Shown here piece after piece: positions 34,850 through 43,475 of a DNA stretch of 64,000 nucleotides. The stretch is from Novosphingobium sp. HII-3 (GTDB taxonomy: Bacteria > Pseudomonadota > Alphaproteobacteria > Sphingomonadales > Sphingomonadaceae): contig NZ_PPSM01000014.1 in the NCBI RefSeq assembly GCF_002916655.1, forward strand, positions 124,001 to 188,000. The letters run 5' to 3'. A program made the translations under genes and the position numbers. Under the pieces are notes generated by a model, which saw only the letters and a program-made list of their open reading frames with translations, ran no database searches and was not told the DNA's origin. Positions within the stretch are counted from its first letter, which is position 1. Each line of letters opens with the position of its first letter.

Positions 34850-36175
34850 ATGAGCGCACCCGCACCCGAACTCGTCCTTTCCGGTGGCACGGTTCATACG
34901 CCAAGCGGCCCTGTGGAGGCCGATGTGGCGGTTCGTGACGGGCGGATCATCGGAGTGGGATTCTACCCCGACGCTGGAAGGCGGATCGACTGCACGGGTC
35001 TCGACGTCCTTCCCGGCGTGATCGACAGCCAGGTCCATTTCCGCGAGCCGGGGCTGGAACACAAGGAGGACCTCGAAACCGGAAGCCGCGCCGCCGTCAT
35101 GGGCGGCATCACGGCGGTGTTCGAAATGCCCAACACCAATCCCAACACCGACACGGAGGAGCGCGTCCGTGACAAGCTGGCGCGCGCGCATCACCGTATG
35201 CACTGCGATCACGCCTTCTACGTCGGCGCCACTGCGGACAACGCCACGTCGCTGGCGGAGCTGGAGCGGATTCCCGGTACGGCCGGGGTCAAGATCTTCA
35301 TGGGGGCATCGACCGGAAGCCTTCTCGTCGCGGAGGACGAACAGCTCGCGCGGGTGCTGGCCCATGGCCGCCGCCGCGTCGCCATCCACGCTGAGGATGA
35401 GGCGCGGATGAACGCGCGCAAGGACCTGCGGGTTGAGGGCGACCCTTCGAGCCACCCGGTCTGGCGCGACGACGAGAGCGCGATGCTTGCCACGAAGCGG
35501 ATCCTGCGCCTGGCGCGGGAGGCGCGCCGGCCGATCCACATCCTTCACGTCACGACGCCGGCCGAACTGGAGTTGATCGCCCAGCACCGCGACGTCGCGA
35601 CCTGCGAGGTCACGCCGCAGCACCTCACGCTGGCGGCCGAAGAGGCTTATCCCAAACTGGGAACCTTCGCGCAGATGAACCCACCCATCCGGTCCGCGGC
35701 GCATCGGGACGGCCTTTGGGAATGGCTCCGTGCGGGCGTGCCCGACGTGCTCGGGTCGGATCACGCCCCGCACACACGCGAGGAGAAGTCCAAGACGTAT
35801 CCGGCGAGCCCGTCCGGCATGCCGGGCGTGCAGACCCTGCTTCCCCTGATGCTCGATCATGTCGCCAAAGGCCGGCTGACGCTGGAGCGGCTGATCGACA
35901 TGACCTCGAGCGGCGTGCAGCGGGTGTTCGGTCTTGTGTGCAAAGGCCGGATCGCCGTTGGCTACGACGCTGACTTCACCGTGATCGACCGGAAGGGCCG
36001 TTTCACCGTTACCGAGGACTGGGGTGAGAGCCGCTGTGGCTGGTCCCCGTTCACCGGCATGGAGCTGGAAGGGCGCGTCGTCGGCACGATCGTGCGGGGG
36101 CACTCCGCGATGTGGGAGGGGCAACTGGCCGACCGGGCCGTGGGCGAACCGCTGCGCTTCGCCGGAGCCCTCTGA
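34850..36175 (+). CDS. pyrC: Dihydroorotase
   Basis: The 441-residue protein is of the long dihydroorotase type: DSQVHFREPG with metal histidines, GVKIFMGAST with the bridging lysine, VAIHAEDEA and HILHVTTP with further ligands, and GSDHAPHT with the catalytic aspartate. It closes carbamoyl aspartate to dihydroorotate in pyrimidine synthesis. Hydantoinases share this fold, but the GSDHAPH and HFREPG motifs favour dihydroorotase. Confidence 0.9.
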   Translation: MSAPAPELVLSGGTVHTPSGPVEADVAVRDGRIIGVGFYPDAGRRIDCTGLDVLPGVIDSQVHFREPGLEHKEDLETGSRAAVMGGITAVFEMPNTNPNTDTEERVRDKLARAHHRMHCDHAFYVGATADNATSLAELERIPGTAGVKIFMGASTGSLLVAEDEQLARVLAHGRRRVAIHAEDEARMNARKDLRVEGDPSSHPVWRDDESAMLATKRILRLAREARRPIHILHVTTPAELELIAQHRDVATCEVTPQHLTLAAEEAYPKLGTFAQMNPPIRSAAHRDGLWEWLRAGVPDVLGSDHAPHTREEKSKTYPASPSGMPGVQTLLPLMLDHVAKGRLTLERLIDMTSSGVQRVFGLVCKGRIAVGYDADFTVIDRKGRFTVTEDWGESRCGWSPFTGMELEGRVVGTIVRGHSAMWEGQLADRAVGEPLRFAGAL

Positions 36176-36229
36176 CCGCAAGCCTTCGGAGTGGTTGCCG
36201 TACCCCGAATCAGCGGGAGCGGCGGCCCC

Positions 36230-37129
36230 TCAGGCCACCTTGCGGCGGGCGAGGAGATCCCAGCAGAAGACCGCGATCGCGCTCCAGATGAAGGCGAAGC
36301 AGACGAGCTGGACCGGCTTCAGGGGCTCGCCGAAGACAAGGATGCCGAGCAGGAACAGGCCCGTCGGCGTCACGAACTGGATGAAGCCGAGGACCGAGAA
36401 GTCGAGCCGTCTGGCTGCCTTGGCGAACAGCATCAGCGGAATACCCGTGAGCGGTCCTGCGCAGAGGAGGAGCAGGCTGATGCCCGGCGACGATCCCATC
36501 GCCAGGCTGCCGGTGGTCTGCCATTGCCAGGCCAGCAGACCCGTGGCGGGCAGGAGCAGCACCAGCGTCTCGATAGTGAGGCCGGGGAGGGCGTCCACCG
36601 GCGCAAGCTTGCGGGTCAGCCCGTAGCCCGCGAACGAAAGGGCCAGCGCCATGCTGATCCAGAGCGTGTCCAGCGCTCCCTTCGCCAGCAAGGCCACGCC
36701 GACGGCAGCCAGCGCCACGGCGATCCATTGGCGGCGTGTCAGCTTCTCCTTCAGGAAGATCGTTGCGGCCAGGACATTGACGAGCGGGTTGATGTAGTAG
36801 CCCAGGCTTGCCGCCAGAACATGATCTTCCATGACGGCGATCACGTAAATCAGCCAGTTGGTGCCGATCAGCACCCCGCTGAGTGCAAGAGCGGCCACGA
36901 TTCGTGGACTGCTGAGAGCGGCGCGCAAGGCCGGGCCCTGCCGCAGGATGACGATCATCACGAGGCAGAACGGCAGGGTGCACATCAGGCGCCAGACCAC
37001 CACCTCGAACGGCCCAACCTCCTTCAGAAGCGCGAAATACAACGGAAAGAGGCACCAGATGCCATAGGCTCCCATCGCCGGCAGAAGGCCGGACAGGAGC
37101 GATCCCTGACGTTGACTGGATGGCGGCAT
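36230..37129 (-). CDS. rarD: EamA-family transporter RarD
   Basis: The 299-residue protein has ten hydrophobic segments with the RarD opening AYGIWCLFPLYFALLKEVGPFEVVVWR and GTNWLIYVIAV, ASLGYYINPLVNVL and FGEPLKPVQLVCFAFIWSAIA later. The drug/metabolite transporter superfamily includes it; substrates of RarD are not firmly known. The ATG at 37129 follows GGAG and is preferred to a TTG at 37135. Its stop faces the pyrC stop. Confidence 0.9.
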   Translation of the reverse strand: MPPSSQRQGSLLSGLLPAMGAYGIWCLFPLYFALLKEVGPFEVVVWRLMCTLPFCLVMIVILRQGPALRAALSSPRIVAALALSGVLIGTNWLIYVIAVMEDHVLAASLGYYINPLVNVLAATIFLKEKLTRRQWIAVALAAVGVALLAKGALDTLWISMALALSFAGYGLTRKLAPVDALPGLTIETLVLLLPATGLLAWQWQTTGSLAMGSSPGISLLLLCAGPLTGIPLMLFAKAARRLDFSVLGFIQFVTPTGLFLLGILVFGEPLKPVQLVCFAFIWSAIAVFCWDLLARRKVA

Positions 37130-37349
37130 CTTCAAGTCTCCGGACAGCGATCTGCCATCCGGGGGCGCTCTTAGGCCGGGCTCTTTCCGGCGGCAACGCT
37201 CGTTCCGCCGCCGGGCTGTACTCGGTTCATCGCAAAGTTCGATTCTGACCGTCGTGTTGCGAACCGTTCAGGATAGGTGACCTAAAGATGAATGCGTAAC
37301 GCGGATCGACTCAGATGGCCGGTTCGCTTCCGAGAAGAGGAGATTTGAA

Positions 37350-37775
37350 ATGAACGCATTCTTCAAGGCCTCGGCCATCGCTGCCGCTGCTGCCAGCCTG
37401 GTCACCGCATTGCCCGCAACCGCTGCCGTTTCAAGCCACCCGGTCGGCTTCACCGCCCCGGGCGAGCAGACCTACGAGCAGGGTCGGGACCGTTACCGCT
37501 ATTCGCGCGAGGATTACCGTCGCGGCTACGGCTATCGTGACAACCGCTACCGGGGGGACAACTATCGCAACAGCTCCTGGCGCGGCAATGACGGTCGGTA
37601 CTACTGCCGTCGCAGCAACGGCACCACCGGTCTGCTGATCGGCGGCGCGGCGGGCGCCCTGCTGGGCCGCGAGGTCGATGGCGGCCGGGATCGCACGGCC
37701 GGTACCCTGATCGGCGCGGCTGCCGGTGCCCTGCTGGGCCGTGAGGTCGACCGCGGCGGATCGCGCTGCCGCTAA
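37350..37775 (+). CDS. Glycine-zipper outer membrane-type protein
   Basis: The 141-residue exported protein has a signal peptide (cleavage near LPATAA), an arginine- and tyrosine-rich middle (DRYRYSREDYRRGYGYRDNRYRG), and two nearly identical glycine-zipper segments, LLIGGAAGALLGREVD and TLIGAAAGALLGREVD, a 2TM zipper. Proteins of this type form small outer membrane components or affect envelope stress. GAAGAGGAG stands before the ATG at 37350. Confidence 0.85.
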   Translation: MNAFFKASAIAAAAASLVTALPATAAVSSHPVGFTAPGEQTYEQGRDRYRYSREDYRRGYGYRDNRYRGDNYRNSSWRGNDGRYYCRRSNGTTGLLIGGAAGALLGREVDGGRDRTAGTLIGAAAGALLGREVDRGGSRCR

Positions 37776-37851
37776 GTTCCGACACAAGCAGGTTTCCCCG
37801 CGCGAACGGCGACGTGCGGGGGAACCGTCCTGCCATCAGCGCATGGACGGA

Positions 37852-37880
37852 GAGGGCGCTCGCATCTTGCGGGCGCCCTC
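37852..37880 (+). terminator. Strong hairpin after the glycine-zipper gene
   Basis: GAGGGCGC (37852-37859) pairs with GCGCCCTC (37873-37880), and the stem continues inward through a T-G wobble and CGCA/TGCG to a 3-base loop, making 13 paired positions. No U tract follows. It probably terminates or stabilises the upstream transcript. Confidence 0.6.
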
Positions 37881-38025
37881 TGACGTATGTGCAGGTATGA
37901 AGCGCGTTCTTTTCCCCGGTATCCCGCGATGGGACGCCTTGTTCTCGGGGCTGGCGTTCGTCGCCGGTTTGCCGTCTTCCTGAAGCGTCGCAAAGAACAC
38001 AGGCGCAGGAAGAAGGATCGTCCGC

Positions 38026-38739
38026 ATGAAGCTCGTAGCCCCGTTACCCGGTCTGGCCTTGTTGGGGGCGCTGTGCGTTGCGGCTTGTGGTCCGGCGGAA
38101 AAGGCGACGGTACCGGCCGAGAGCGATCCGGCGCTTGCCGATGCCTTGAATGAGCCGCTGATGGTCGACCCCGACCTTTCCGGACAGCAGGGCGCGGCTC
38201 TTTCGGCCGAGGGGGGGCGGGTGACGATACCGCCACAGGACCGCTCCCCCGAGGCGGTGGAAGCGGCGCGCAAGGCGGCGCTTCAAAGCGCGGGTGGCAC
38301 TCTCAGGCCGGTGCCCGCGCCGGTCGGCGGCGGAAGCGTATCCCTTGCGCAGGATGCGGCAACGGCGGCGCAGGTGGCGGAGCAGTCAAGGCTCGCCAAA
38401 ACGGACTGTTCCGCCAGCGTGCAGTATTCGAACACATGGGCGGCGAAATTGCCCGATGCGATGCCGGTGTACCCGCGCGGCGCGGTTCAGGAGGCTGCGG
38501 GGGTCGATGGACGAGACTGTGCTCTGCGCGTCGTCAACTTCATGACTCCCGTGGGCGTGGATGATGTGCTCAGCTTCTATTTCACGAAGGCGACGGCGGC
38601 TGGCTACACCGCCGTTCATCGCACCGAAGGCAAGGACCATGTGCTCGGCGGGCGGAAGGCGGGTCGGGCTTACGTGATTTACGCAAGGAGCCGGTCGGGC
38701 GCCCTGACCGAGGTCGATCTGGTGACGAGCGGCAGGTAG
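38026..38739 (+). CDS. Hypothetical lipoprotein
   Basis: The 237-residue protein starts with a lipoprotein signal MKLVAPLPGLALLGALCVAAC with the lipobox VAAC. An unstructured alanine-rich stretch is followed by a folded C-terminal domain containing WAAKLPDAMPVYPRGAVQEAAG, CALRVVNFMTPVGVDDVLSFYFTKATAAGY. That pattern (pseudo-repeat with the phrase VDDVLSFYFTKA) is found in small periplasmic lipoproteins of unknown role. No catalytic motif is visible. Confidence 0.7.
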   Translation: MKLVAPLPGLALLGALCVAACGPAEKATVPAESDPALADALNEPLMVDPDLSGQQGAALSAEGGRVTIPPQDRSPEAVEAARKAALQSAGGTLRPVPAPVGGGSVSLAQDAATAAQVAEQSRLAKTDCSASVQYSNTWAAKLPDAMPVYPRGAVQEAAGVDGRDCALRVVNFMTPVGVDDVLSFYFTKATAAGYTAVHRTEGKDHVLGGRKAGRAYVIYARSRSGALTEVDLVTSGR

Positions 38740-38745
38740 CGACCG

Positions 38746-40191
38746 TCAGCGAAGGCCGACGCCGATCACCGCGCGCGGTTGGTCCATTTCGCCCGAGGCG
38801 ACGGGATAGGCGCAGTAGTCCGCCGCATAGAAGCCGCTGGGGCGGTTGTTGCCCGACAGGCCGACGCCGCCCATGGGGGCCGAATGGCTGGGACCGATCG
38901 TGGGGCGATTCCAGTTGATGATGCCGGCCCGCACATTGGCCCAGAAGCGATTGTATTCCTGCGGGGTCCCCCCGATCAGCGAGGCGGCGAGGCCATAGCG
39001 GCTGGCGTTGGCCTCTGCGATCGCCTCGTCGAAGTCGGACACGCGCACGACCTGCAGGACGGGGCCGAAGATCTCCCCGTCCGGCCGTTCCTCCATCCCG
39101 GTCACGTCGATGATCGCGGGGCTGAGGAAAGGAAGGCCATCATGATAGCGCACGAGGTGCTTGATCGGCTTACCGCCGTGACTGAGCAGGTGAAGAAACC
39201 GCTCCGTCAGTCCGTCGGCGGCCGCATTGTCGATGACGGGCCCCATGAACGGCGCCGGTTCGTCGAAAGGTCCTCCGCAGATGAGGCGATCGGCTAGGGT
39301 TTTCACTTCGCCGATGAGCGCGTCGTACACTGTGTCCCGAACGATCAGCCGCCGGGCGGCCGTGCAGCGCTGGCCGGCCGTAGCGAAGGCGGACTGCACG
39401 ACGATCGCGGCCGCGTCGGTCAGCTTCGGAGTATCCCAGACCACCATCGGATTGTTTCCGCCCATCTCGAGCGCAACCAGCCGGTCGGGGCGTGCGGCGA
39501 GGCGGCGGTTGATGGCGATCCCGTTGGCTGCAGAGCCTGTGAAGAGGACGCCATCCACCCCGTCATGGCCGACGAGCGCCTCGCCCTCAGCCGGTCCGCC
39601 CGGCGCGAACTGTATGGCTGCGGCCGGTATGCCTGCGCGGTGGAAGCATCGCGTCAGCATCTCGCCTGTGGCAGGAGCGCGCTCGCTGGGCTTGAAGATG
39701 ACGGCGTTGCCGGCGATCAGGGCCGGGACGATATGGGTGTTGGCAAGGTGTGCGGGGTAATTGAACGGGCTCAGCACGACCATCACGCCATGCGGCTTGT
39801 GGCGCACGGCCATCACGCCCTGCAGGGCGGAATCGAGCCGGCGCTGGGCCGTCCGTTCCGCATAGGCGCGGATCGAGACTTCCACCTTCGCGACGACGGC
39901 GTCGACTTCGGACCGGGCTTCCCACATCGGCTTGCCCACTTCGCGGGCGATGCACGTGGCGAGCGCCTCGGCGTCCTTGCGCACTTCGTTGGCGAAGCGG
40001 CGCAACAGTTCCATCCTGGTCGACAATGGCTGTGCGGCCCATGTCGGCCAGGCGCGCCGGGCGCGCGCGACCGTCTCGTCAACATCGGCGACAGCGCCAC
40101 GCCAGATCTCCGCGCCCGTTGCCGGTTCGTAGGAGACGATCTCCGCCGTGGCTTCGAATCGGCCTGTTGCCCTGTGGAGTTGTCCGCTCAC
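38746..40191 (-). CDS. astD: Succinylglutamate-semialdehyde dehydrogenase-like
   Basis: The 481-residue aldehyde dehydrogenase has FNYPAHLANTHIVPALIAGNAVIFKPSE for NAD binding, LEMGGNNPMVV with the general-base glutamate, and GQRCTAARR with the catalytic cysteine. These wordings (GGNNP, GQRCTAARR) are typical of AstD, the fourth step of the arginine succinyltransferase pathway. No astA, astB, astC or astE is present here, so another aldehyde may be its substrate. The GTG at 40191 is the start. Confidence 0.8.
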   Translation of the reverse strand: MSGQLHRATGRFEATAEIVSYEPATGAEIWRGAVADVDETVARARRAWPTWAAQPLSTRMELLRRFANEVRKDAEALATCIAREVGKPMWEARSEVDAVVAKVEVSIRAYAERTAQRRLDSALQGVMAVRHKPHGVMVVLSPFNYPAHLANTHIVPALIAGNAVIFKPSERAPATGEMLTRCFHRAGIPAAAIQFAPGGPAEGEALVGHDGVDGVLFTGSAANGIAINRRLAARPDRLVALEMGGNNPMVVWDTPKLTDAAAIVVQSAFATAGQRCTAARRLIVRDTVYDALIGEVKTLADRLICGGPFDEPAPFMGPVIDNAAADGLTERFLHLLSHGGKPIKHLVRYHDGLPFLSPAIIDVTGMEERPDGEIFGPVLQVVRVSDFDEAIAEANASRYGLAASLIGGTPQEYNRFWANVRAGIINWNRPTIGPSHSAPMGGVGLSGNNRPSGFYAADYCAYPVASGEMDQPRAVIGVGLR

Positions 40192-40525
40192 GAATCCGTT
40201 TTCCTGGTGCGACTGCCCGCCCTCAGCGTTTCTTCAGCATCTTGCGGGGGCTAACGCTCGTTAGCCGATCGGGTTCAACATTTCACCTGCATGGCACAGC
40301 TATTCCTACCACGCTCCTAACATGGGGTGAATCGGGCCGGCTCCACCATCTCGAATCCATGCGCGCGTTCAGGGCTGGGCGCTCCGCTGATGGCAGAGCG
40401 GTGTGCTGCGCCTTTCGGGGCAGGATGGGTTGCGGATCGAAGGGCATGCCGCGATAGTGGCCGTCCAACGGCTTTGCTGACGGCCGGATACTTGTCTTTG
40501 CCAACGAAGAGGTTGCCGCCCCGGC
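40192..40525. other. Intergenic region between astD and hydrolase
   Basis: This 334-base stretch separates divergent genes and has no gene I can support. It holds an operator-like palindrome at 40249-40266, a shorter inverted repeat GGCCGTC/GACGGCC (40459-40465 and 40479-40485), and otherwise featureless GC-rich sequence that must contain the two promoters. I see no tRNA, small ORF with a ribosome site, or mobile element. Confidence 0.5.
40249..40266. promoter_or_regulatory. Operator-like palindrome upstream of astD
   Basis: GGCTAACG-CT-CGTTAGCC forms two perfect 8-base arms around a 2-base centre. It lies 58 bases upstream of the astD start, a suitable position for a repressor or activator site. 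The cognate regulator is not visible in the window. Confidence 0.45.
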
Positions 40526-41392
40526 ATGAAGGTTTTCGAAGATCGCTTCTGGTCTAGCCGCGACGGTCTAACACTGCACTTTCGAGATTACCCGGGGCCC
40601 GGGGGCGAAGGCAGCCGCCTGCCCGTTCTGTGCCTCCATGGCCTGACCAGGAACGCTCGCGACTTCGACGTACTGGCGCCGCGTCTTGCGGCCGGGCGGC
40701 GGGTGATCTGCCCGGACCTGCGCGGTCGCGGCGACAGCGAGTACGCCAAGGATTCGGGCACGTACAATCCCGCCCAGTACGCCGAGGACGTCCTCGCCCT
40801 GATCGAGCAGGAGAAGCTGGATCGGTTCGTGGTGATCGGCACTTCGCTCGGCGGCCTCGTGGCGATGAGCCTGGCGACCATGCTGCCCGGCCGGATCGCC
40901 GGCGCCGTCATAAACGACGTCGGTCCTTCGCTCGAGCCGACCGGTCTGGGGCGGATCAAGGACTATGTGGGGCAGGGACGTAGCTGGCCGACGTGGGTCC
41001 ATGCCGCGCGGGGGCTGGAGGACATTCAGGGACGCGCGCACCCCAACCAGCCGCTCGACTTCTGGATCGGCATCGCGAAGCGCCTGATGACGGTGAGCGG
41101 CAGCGGCCGCATCGTCTTCGATTACGACATGAAGGTTGCGGAGCCCATCATCGCCCTTGACGTCGAGGCGCAGCCCGACCTGTGGGAGGCCTGGGATGCG
41201 CTTGCGCGGGTGCCGGTCCTTGTCGTACGTGGCGCCCTGTCCGACCTCCTTTCCGCAGAGACGCTGGCGAAGATGCTGAGCCGCGCCCCGGGAGCCGAAG
41301 CGCTGACGCTCGAAGGCATCGGCCATGCTCCCACGCTCGACGAGCCGGAATCGGTGGTTGCCATAATGCGGCTGCTGGACCGCGCGGTCTGA
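40526..41392 (+). CDS. Alpha/beta hydrolase
   Basis: The 288-residue protein has VLCLHGLTRNARDFD for the oxyanion loop, CPDLRGRGDSEYA, the nucleophile elbow GTSLGG, and a C-terminal GIGHAPTLDEPE with the catalytic histidine; an aspartate lies between in VVRGALSDLLS. It is an esterase-type or lactonase-type hydrolase of unknown substrate. The following glycosyltransferase starts 5 bases after the stop, so the two are probably co-transcribed. Confidence 0.88.
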   Translation: MKVFEDRFWSSRDGLTLHFRDYPGPGGEGSRLPVLCLHGLTRNARDFDVLAPRLAAGRRVICPDLRGRGDSEYAKDSGTYNPAQYAEDVLALIEQEKLDRFVVIGTSLGGLVAMSLATMLPGRIAGAVINDVGPSLEPTGLGRIKDYVGQGRSWPTWVHAARGLEDIQGRAHPNQPLDFWIGIAKRLMTVSGSGRIVFDYDMKVAEPIIALDVEAQPDLWEAWDALARVPVLVVRGALSDLLSAETLAKMLSRAPGAEALTLEGIGHAPTLDEPESVVAIMRLLDRAV

Positions 41393-41396
41393 GGCG

Positions 41397-42524
41397 TTGC
41401 GCGTCCTCCATCTTCATTCGAGCTTCGCGGCGGGCGGCAAGGAACTACGCGCCGTTCGCCTGATGAACCTGTTCGGTCAAGCGGTCGAACACACGGTTGT
41501 TTCCGCCCAGCCCGGCGCCTTCGGGGCAAGGCAGGCCCTGGATCGCGATCTTGACGTCGCGTTCCCGGCCGATTTCCCGAGCCTCCAGGGCCGTCCGACG
41601 CCTCGGCGTCTCCTGCGCCTCGCCCGTGCCATGAAGGGGTTCGATCTCGTTCTCAGCTACAACTGGGGCGCAATGGATGGGGTGCTGGCGCACCGCATAT
41701 GGGCAGGCGTGCTCGGGCTGCCGCCGCTGGTGCACCATGAAGACGGCTTCAACGAGGACGAAGCCCGGCGCCTCAAGCCCGGCCGCAATCTCTTTCGCCG
41801 CGTGGCGCTTGGCGGTGCCCGCGCGCTGGTGGTGCCCTCCCGGCGGTTGGAAGCGGTGGCCTTGGAGCGGTGGGCGCAGCCGCGCGAACGGGTGCGGCTG
41901 ATCACCAATGGCATCCCGACCGGGGTCTACGCCAGGGCGCCTGTGGAGGGCATGGTCGCAGGGCTGACGAAAGCGCCGGGGCAGAAGTGGGTGGGGACGC
42001 TGGCCGGATTGCGGGCCGTCAAGAATCTCCCCCGGCTGGTGCGGGCTTTCGCCGGCCTTCCGCCCGAATGGCATCTGGTGATTCTCGGAGAGGGGCCGGA
42101 GCGCGAGACGATCCTGGCACAGGCGGCATCATCCGGGGTGGCTGACCGCGTACACCTTCCCGGATTCGTGCCGAACCCGTCGCTGACGGTCGGGCTGTTC
42201 GATCTTTTCGCCTTGTCCTCCGACAGTGAGCAGTTTCCGATCTCCGTCGTGGAGGCGATGGCATCGGGAATCGCCGTCGCTTCGCCTGCCGTCGGCGACG
42301 TGGCGGACATGGTGGCGGCTGAGAATCAGCAGGCGATCACACCCCCCGGGGATGAAGCGGCTCTGGCCGGGGCCATGGCCTTGCTGGCGTCGGACGAGCC
42401 CCTGCGCACGGCGATCGGCGAGGCAAACCGTGAGCGCGCCCGGGCGCTTTACGACGAGGACGCAATGGTCCGTGCCTATGTGCAAACCTACGCCGCCGCG
42501 CTGGGCCGGGAGCGTTTTCCCTGA
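41397..42524 (+). CDS. Glycosyltransferase family 4
   Basis: The 375-residue protein starts at a TTG (41397) with the GT-B opening VLHLHSSFAAGGKELRAVRLMN, and has the C-terminal GT4 region TNGIPTGVY, GEGPERETILAQA, FVPNPSLTVGLFDLFALSSDSEQFPISVVEAMASG, containing the E-x7-E type motif that binds the nucleotide sugar. It probably adds a sugar to an envelope glycan or lipid; the acceptor is unknown. Only the family level is secure. Confidence 0.85.
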   Translation: MRVLHLHSSFAAGGKELRAVRLMNLFGQAVEHTVVSAQPGAFGARQALDRDLDVAFPADFPSLQGRPTPRRLLRLARAMKGFDLVLSYNWGAMDGVLAHRIWAGVLGLPPLVHHEDGFNEDEARRLKPGRNLFRRVALGGARALVVPSRRLEAVALERWAQPRERVRLITNGIPTGVYARAPVEGMVAGLTKAPGQKWVGTLAGLRAVKNLPRLVRAFAGLPPEWHLVILGEGPERETILAQAASSGVADRVHLPGFVPNPSLTVGLFDLFALSSDSEQFPISVVEAMASGIAVASPAVGDVADMVAAENQQAITPPGDEAALAGAMALLASDEPLRTAIGEANRERARALYDEDAMVRAYVQTYAAALGRERFP

Positions 42525-42644
42525 CAAAGAGTCTATTCAGGGCTGCTTCACCGGGAGCCGGGCACCGACATCCCCGTTGAAAAGCACCACCCATTCGCTA
42601 AACAGCCCGCAACCTTCCCGATTTTCCGCAGAAAGCGCCCGATC

Positions 42645-43445
42645 TTGGCCCTGCCTCCCGACACAACTTCCGCCACCAACCCTGCGGGCGCCGCTCGCAA
42701 TGCGGCCCAGCAGGACGTTTTCCTGCGCGAAGTCGATGACGCCGTGCGTCAGGACCAGCTCGAAAGCTTCATGAGCCGCTACGGGAAGCCGCTGCTGGCG
42801 CTCATCCTTATCGCGCTCCTGGCCTTCGGCGGCTGGATCTACTGGAGCCACCGCCAGACTCAGGAGCGTGAGCAGCGGTCCGAGGCCTATGTTCAGGCGA
42901 TGGATGCCCTTCAGGCGAACAATCTTGACGCGGCCAAGGCGAAACTGTCCCCGATCGCTTCGGCCAGCGGCTCGGACGCGACGGTCGTCTCGTCGCGGCT
43001 GATGCTTGCCGGGATCGCCTTGCAGCAGGACCGCAAGGCGGATGCGCTGAAGATCTACCGTGAGGTCGCAGCCGACGAAAAGGCGCCGCAACCGCTGCGC
43101 GACCTTGCGACGGTGCGACAGGTGGCCGCCGATTTCGACGCGATGAAGCCGGACGATGTCGTCAGCCGGTTGAAGCCCATGGCCGCTCCCGGGAACCCCT
43201 GGTTCGGTCCCGCCGCTGAACTGGTCGGCATGGCATACCTCAAGCAGGGCAAGGACAGCCAGGCGGGTCCGCTTTTCTCCGCCATCGCCAAGGACGAAGC
43301 GGTCGACAACGGCCTGCGCAGCCGCGCGCGCCAGCTCGCGGCCACGCTGGGCGTGGACGCAGTGGAAGATCAGGTGAATGAGCAGGGTGAGCCTCTGGAC
43401 ACTGCGGCGGCCAAAATCGTCAAGCGCGCGGAAGCCGGGAACTGA
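42645..43445 (+). CDS. YfgM-like tetratricopeptide membrane protein
   Basis: The 266-residue protein has a soluble N-terminal stretch with DVFLREVDDAVRQDQLESFMSRYGKPL, one membrane helix (LLALILIALLAFGGWIYWS), and a periplasmic helical part with TPR-like repeats. This is the layout of YfgM, an ancillary SecYEG subunit that works with periplasmic chaperones. The start is a TTG at 42645. It lies 30 bases upstream of bamB, as in enterobacteria. Confidence 0.85.
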   Translation: MALPPDTTSATNPAGAARNAAQQDVFLREVDDAVRQDQLESFMSRYGKPLLALILIALLAFGGWIYWSHRQTQEREQRSEAYVQAMDALQANNLDAAKAKLSPIASASGSDATVVSSRLMLAGIALQQDRKADALKIYREVAADEKAPQPLRDLATVRQVAADFDAMKPDDVVSRLKPMAAPGNPWFGPAAELVGMAYLKQGKDSQAGPLFSAIAKDEAVDNGLRSRARQLAATLGVDAVEDQVNEQGEPLDTAAAKIVKRAEAGN

Positions 43446-43475
43446 AGATAAGATATGGCACGTGAGGACATTCGC

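Noticed and set aside
40459..40485. Inverted repeat GGCCGTC/GACGGCC as a terminator
   Set aside because: Only 7 base pairs with a 13-base loop and no U tract, and no gene ends nearby on either strand.
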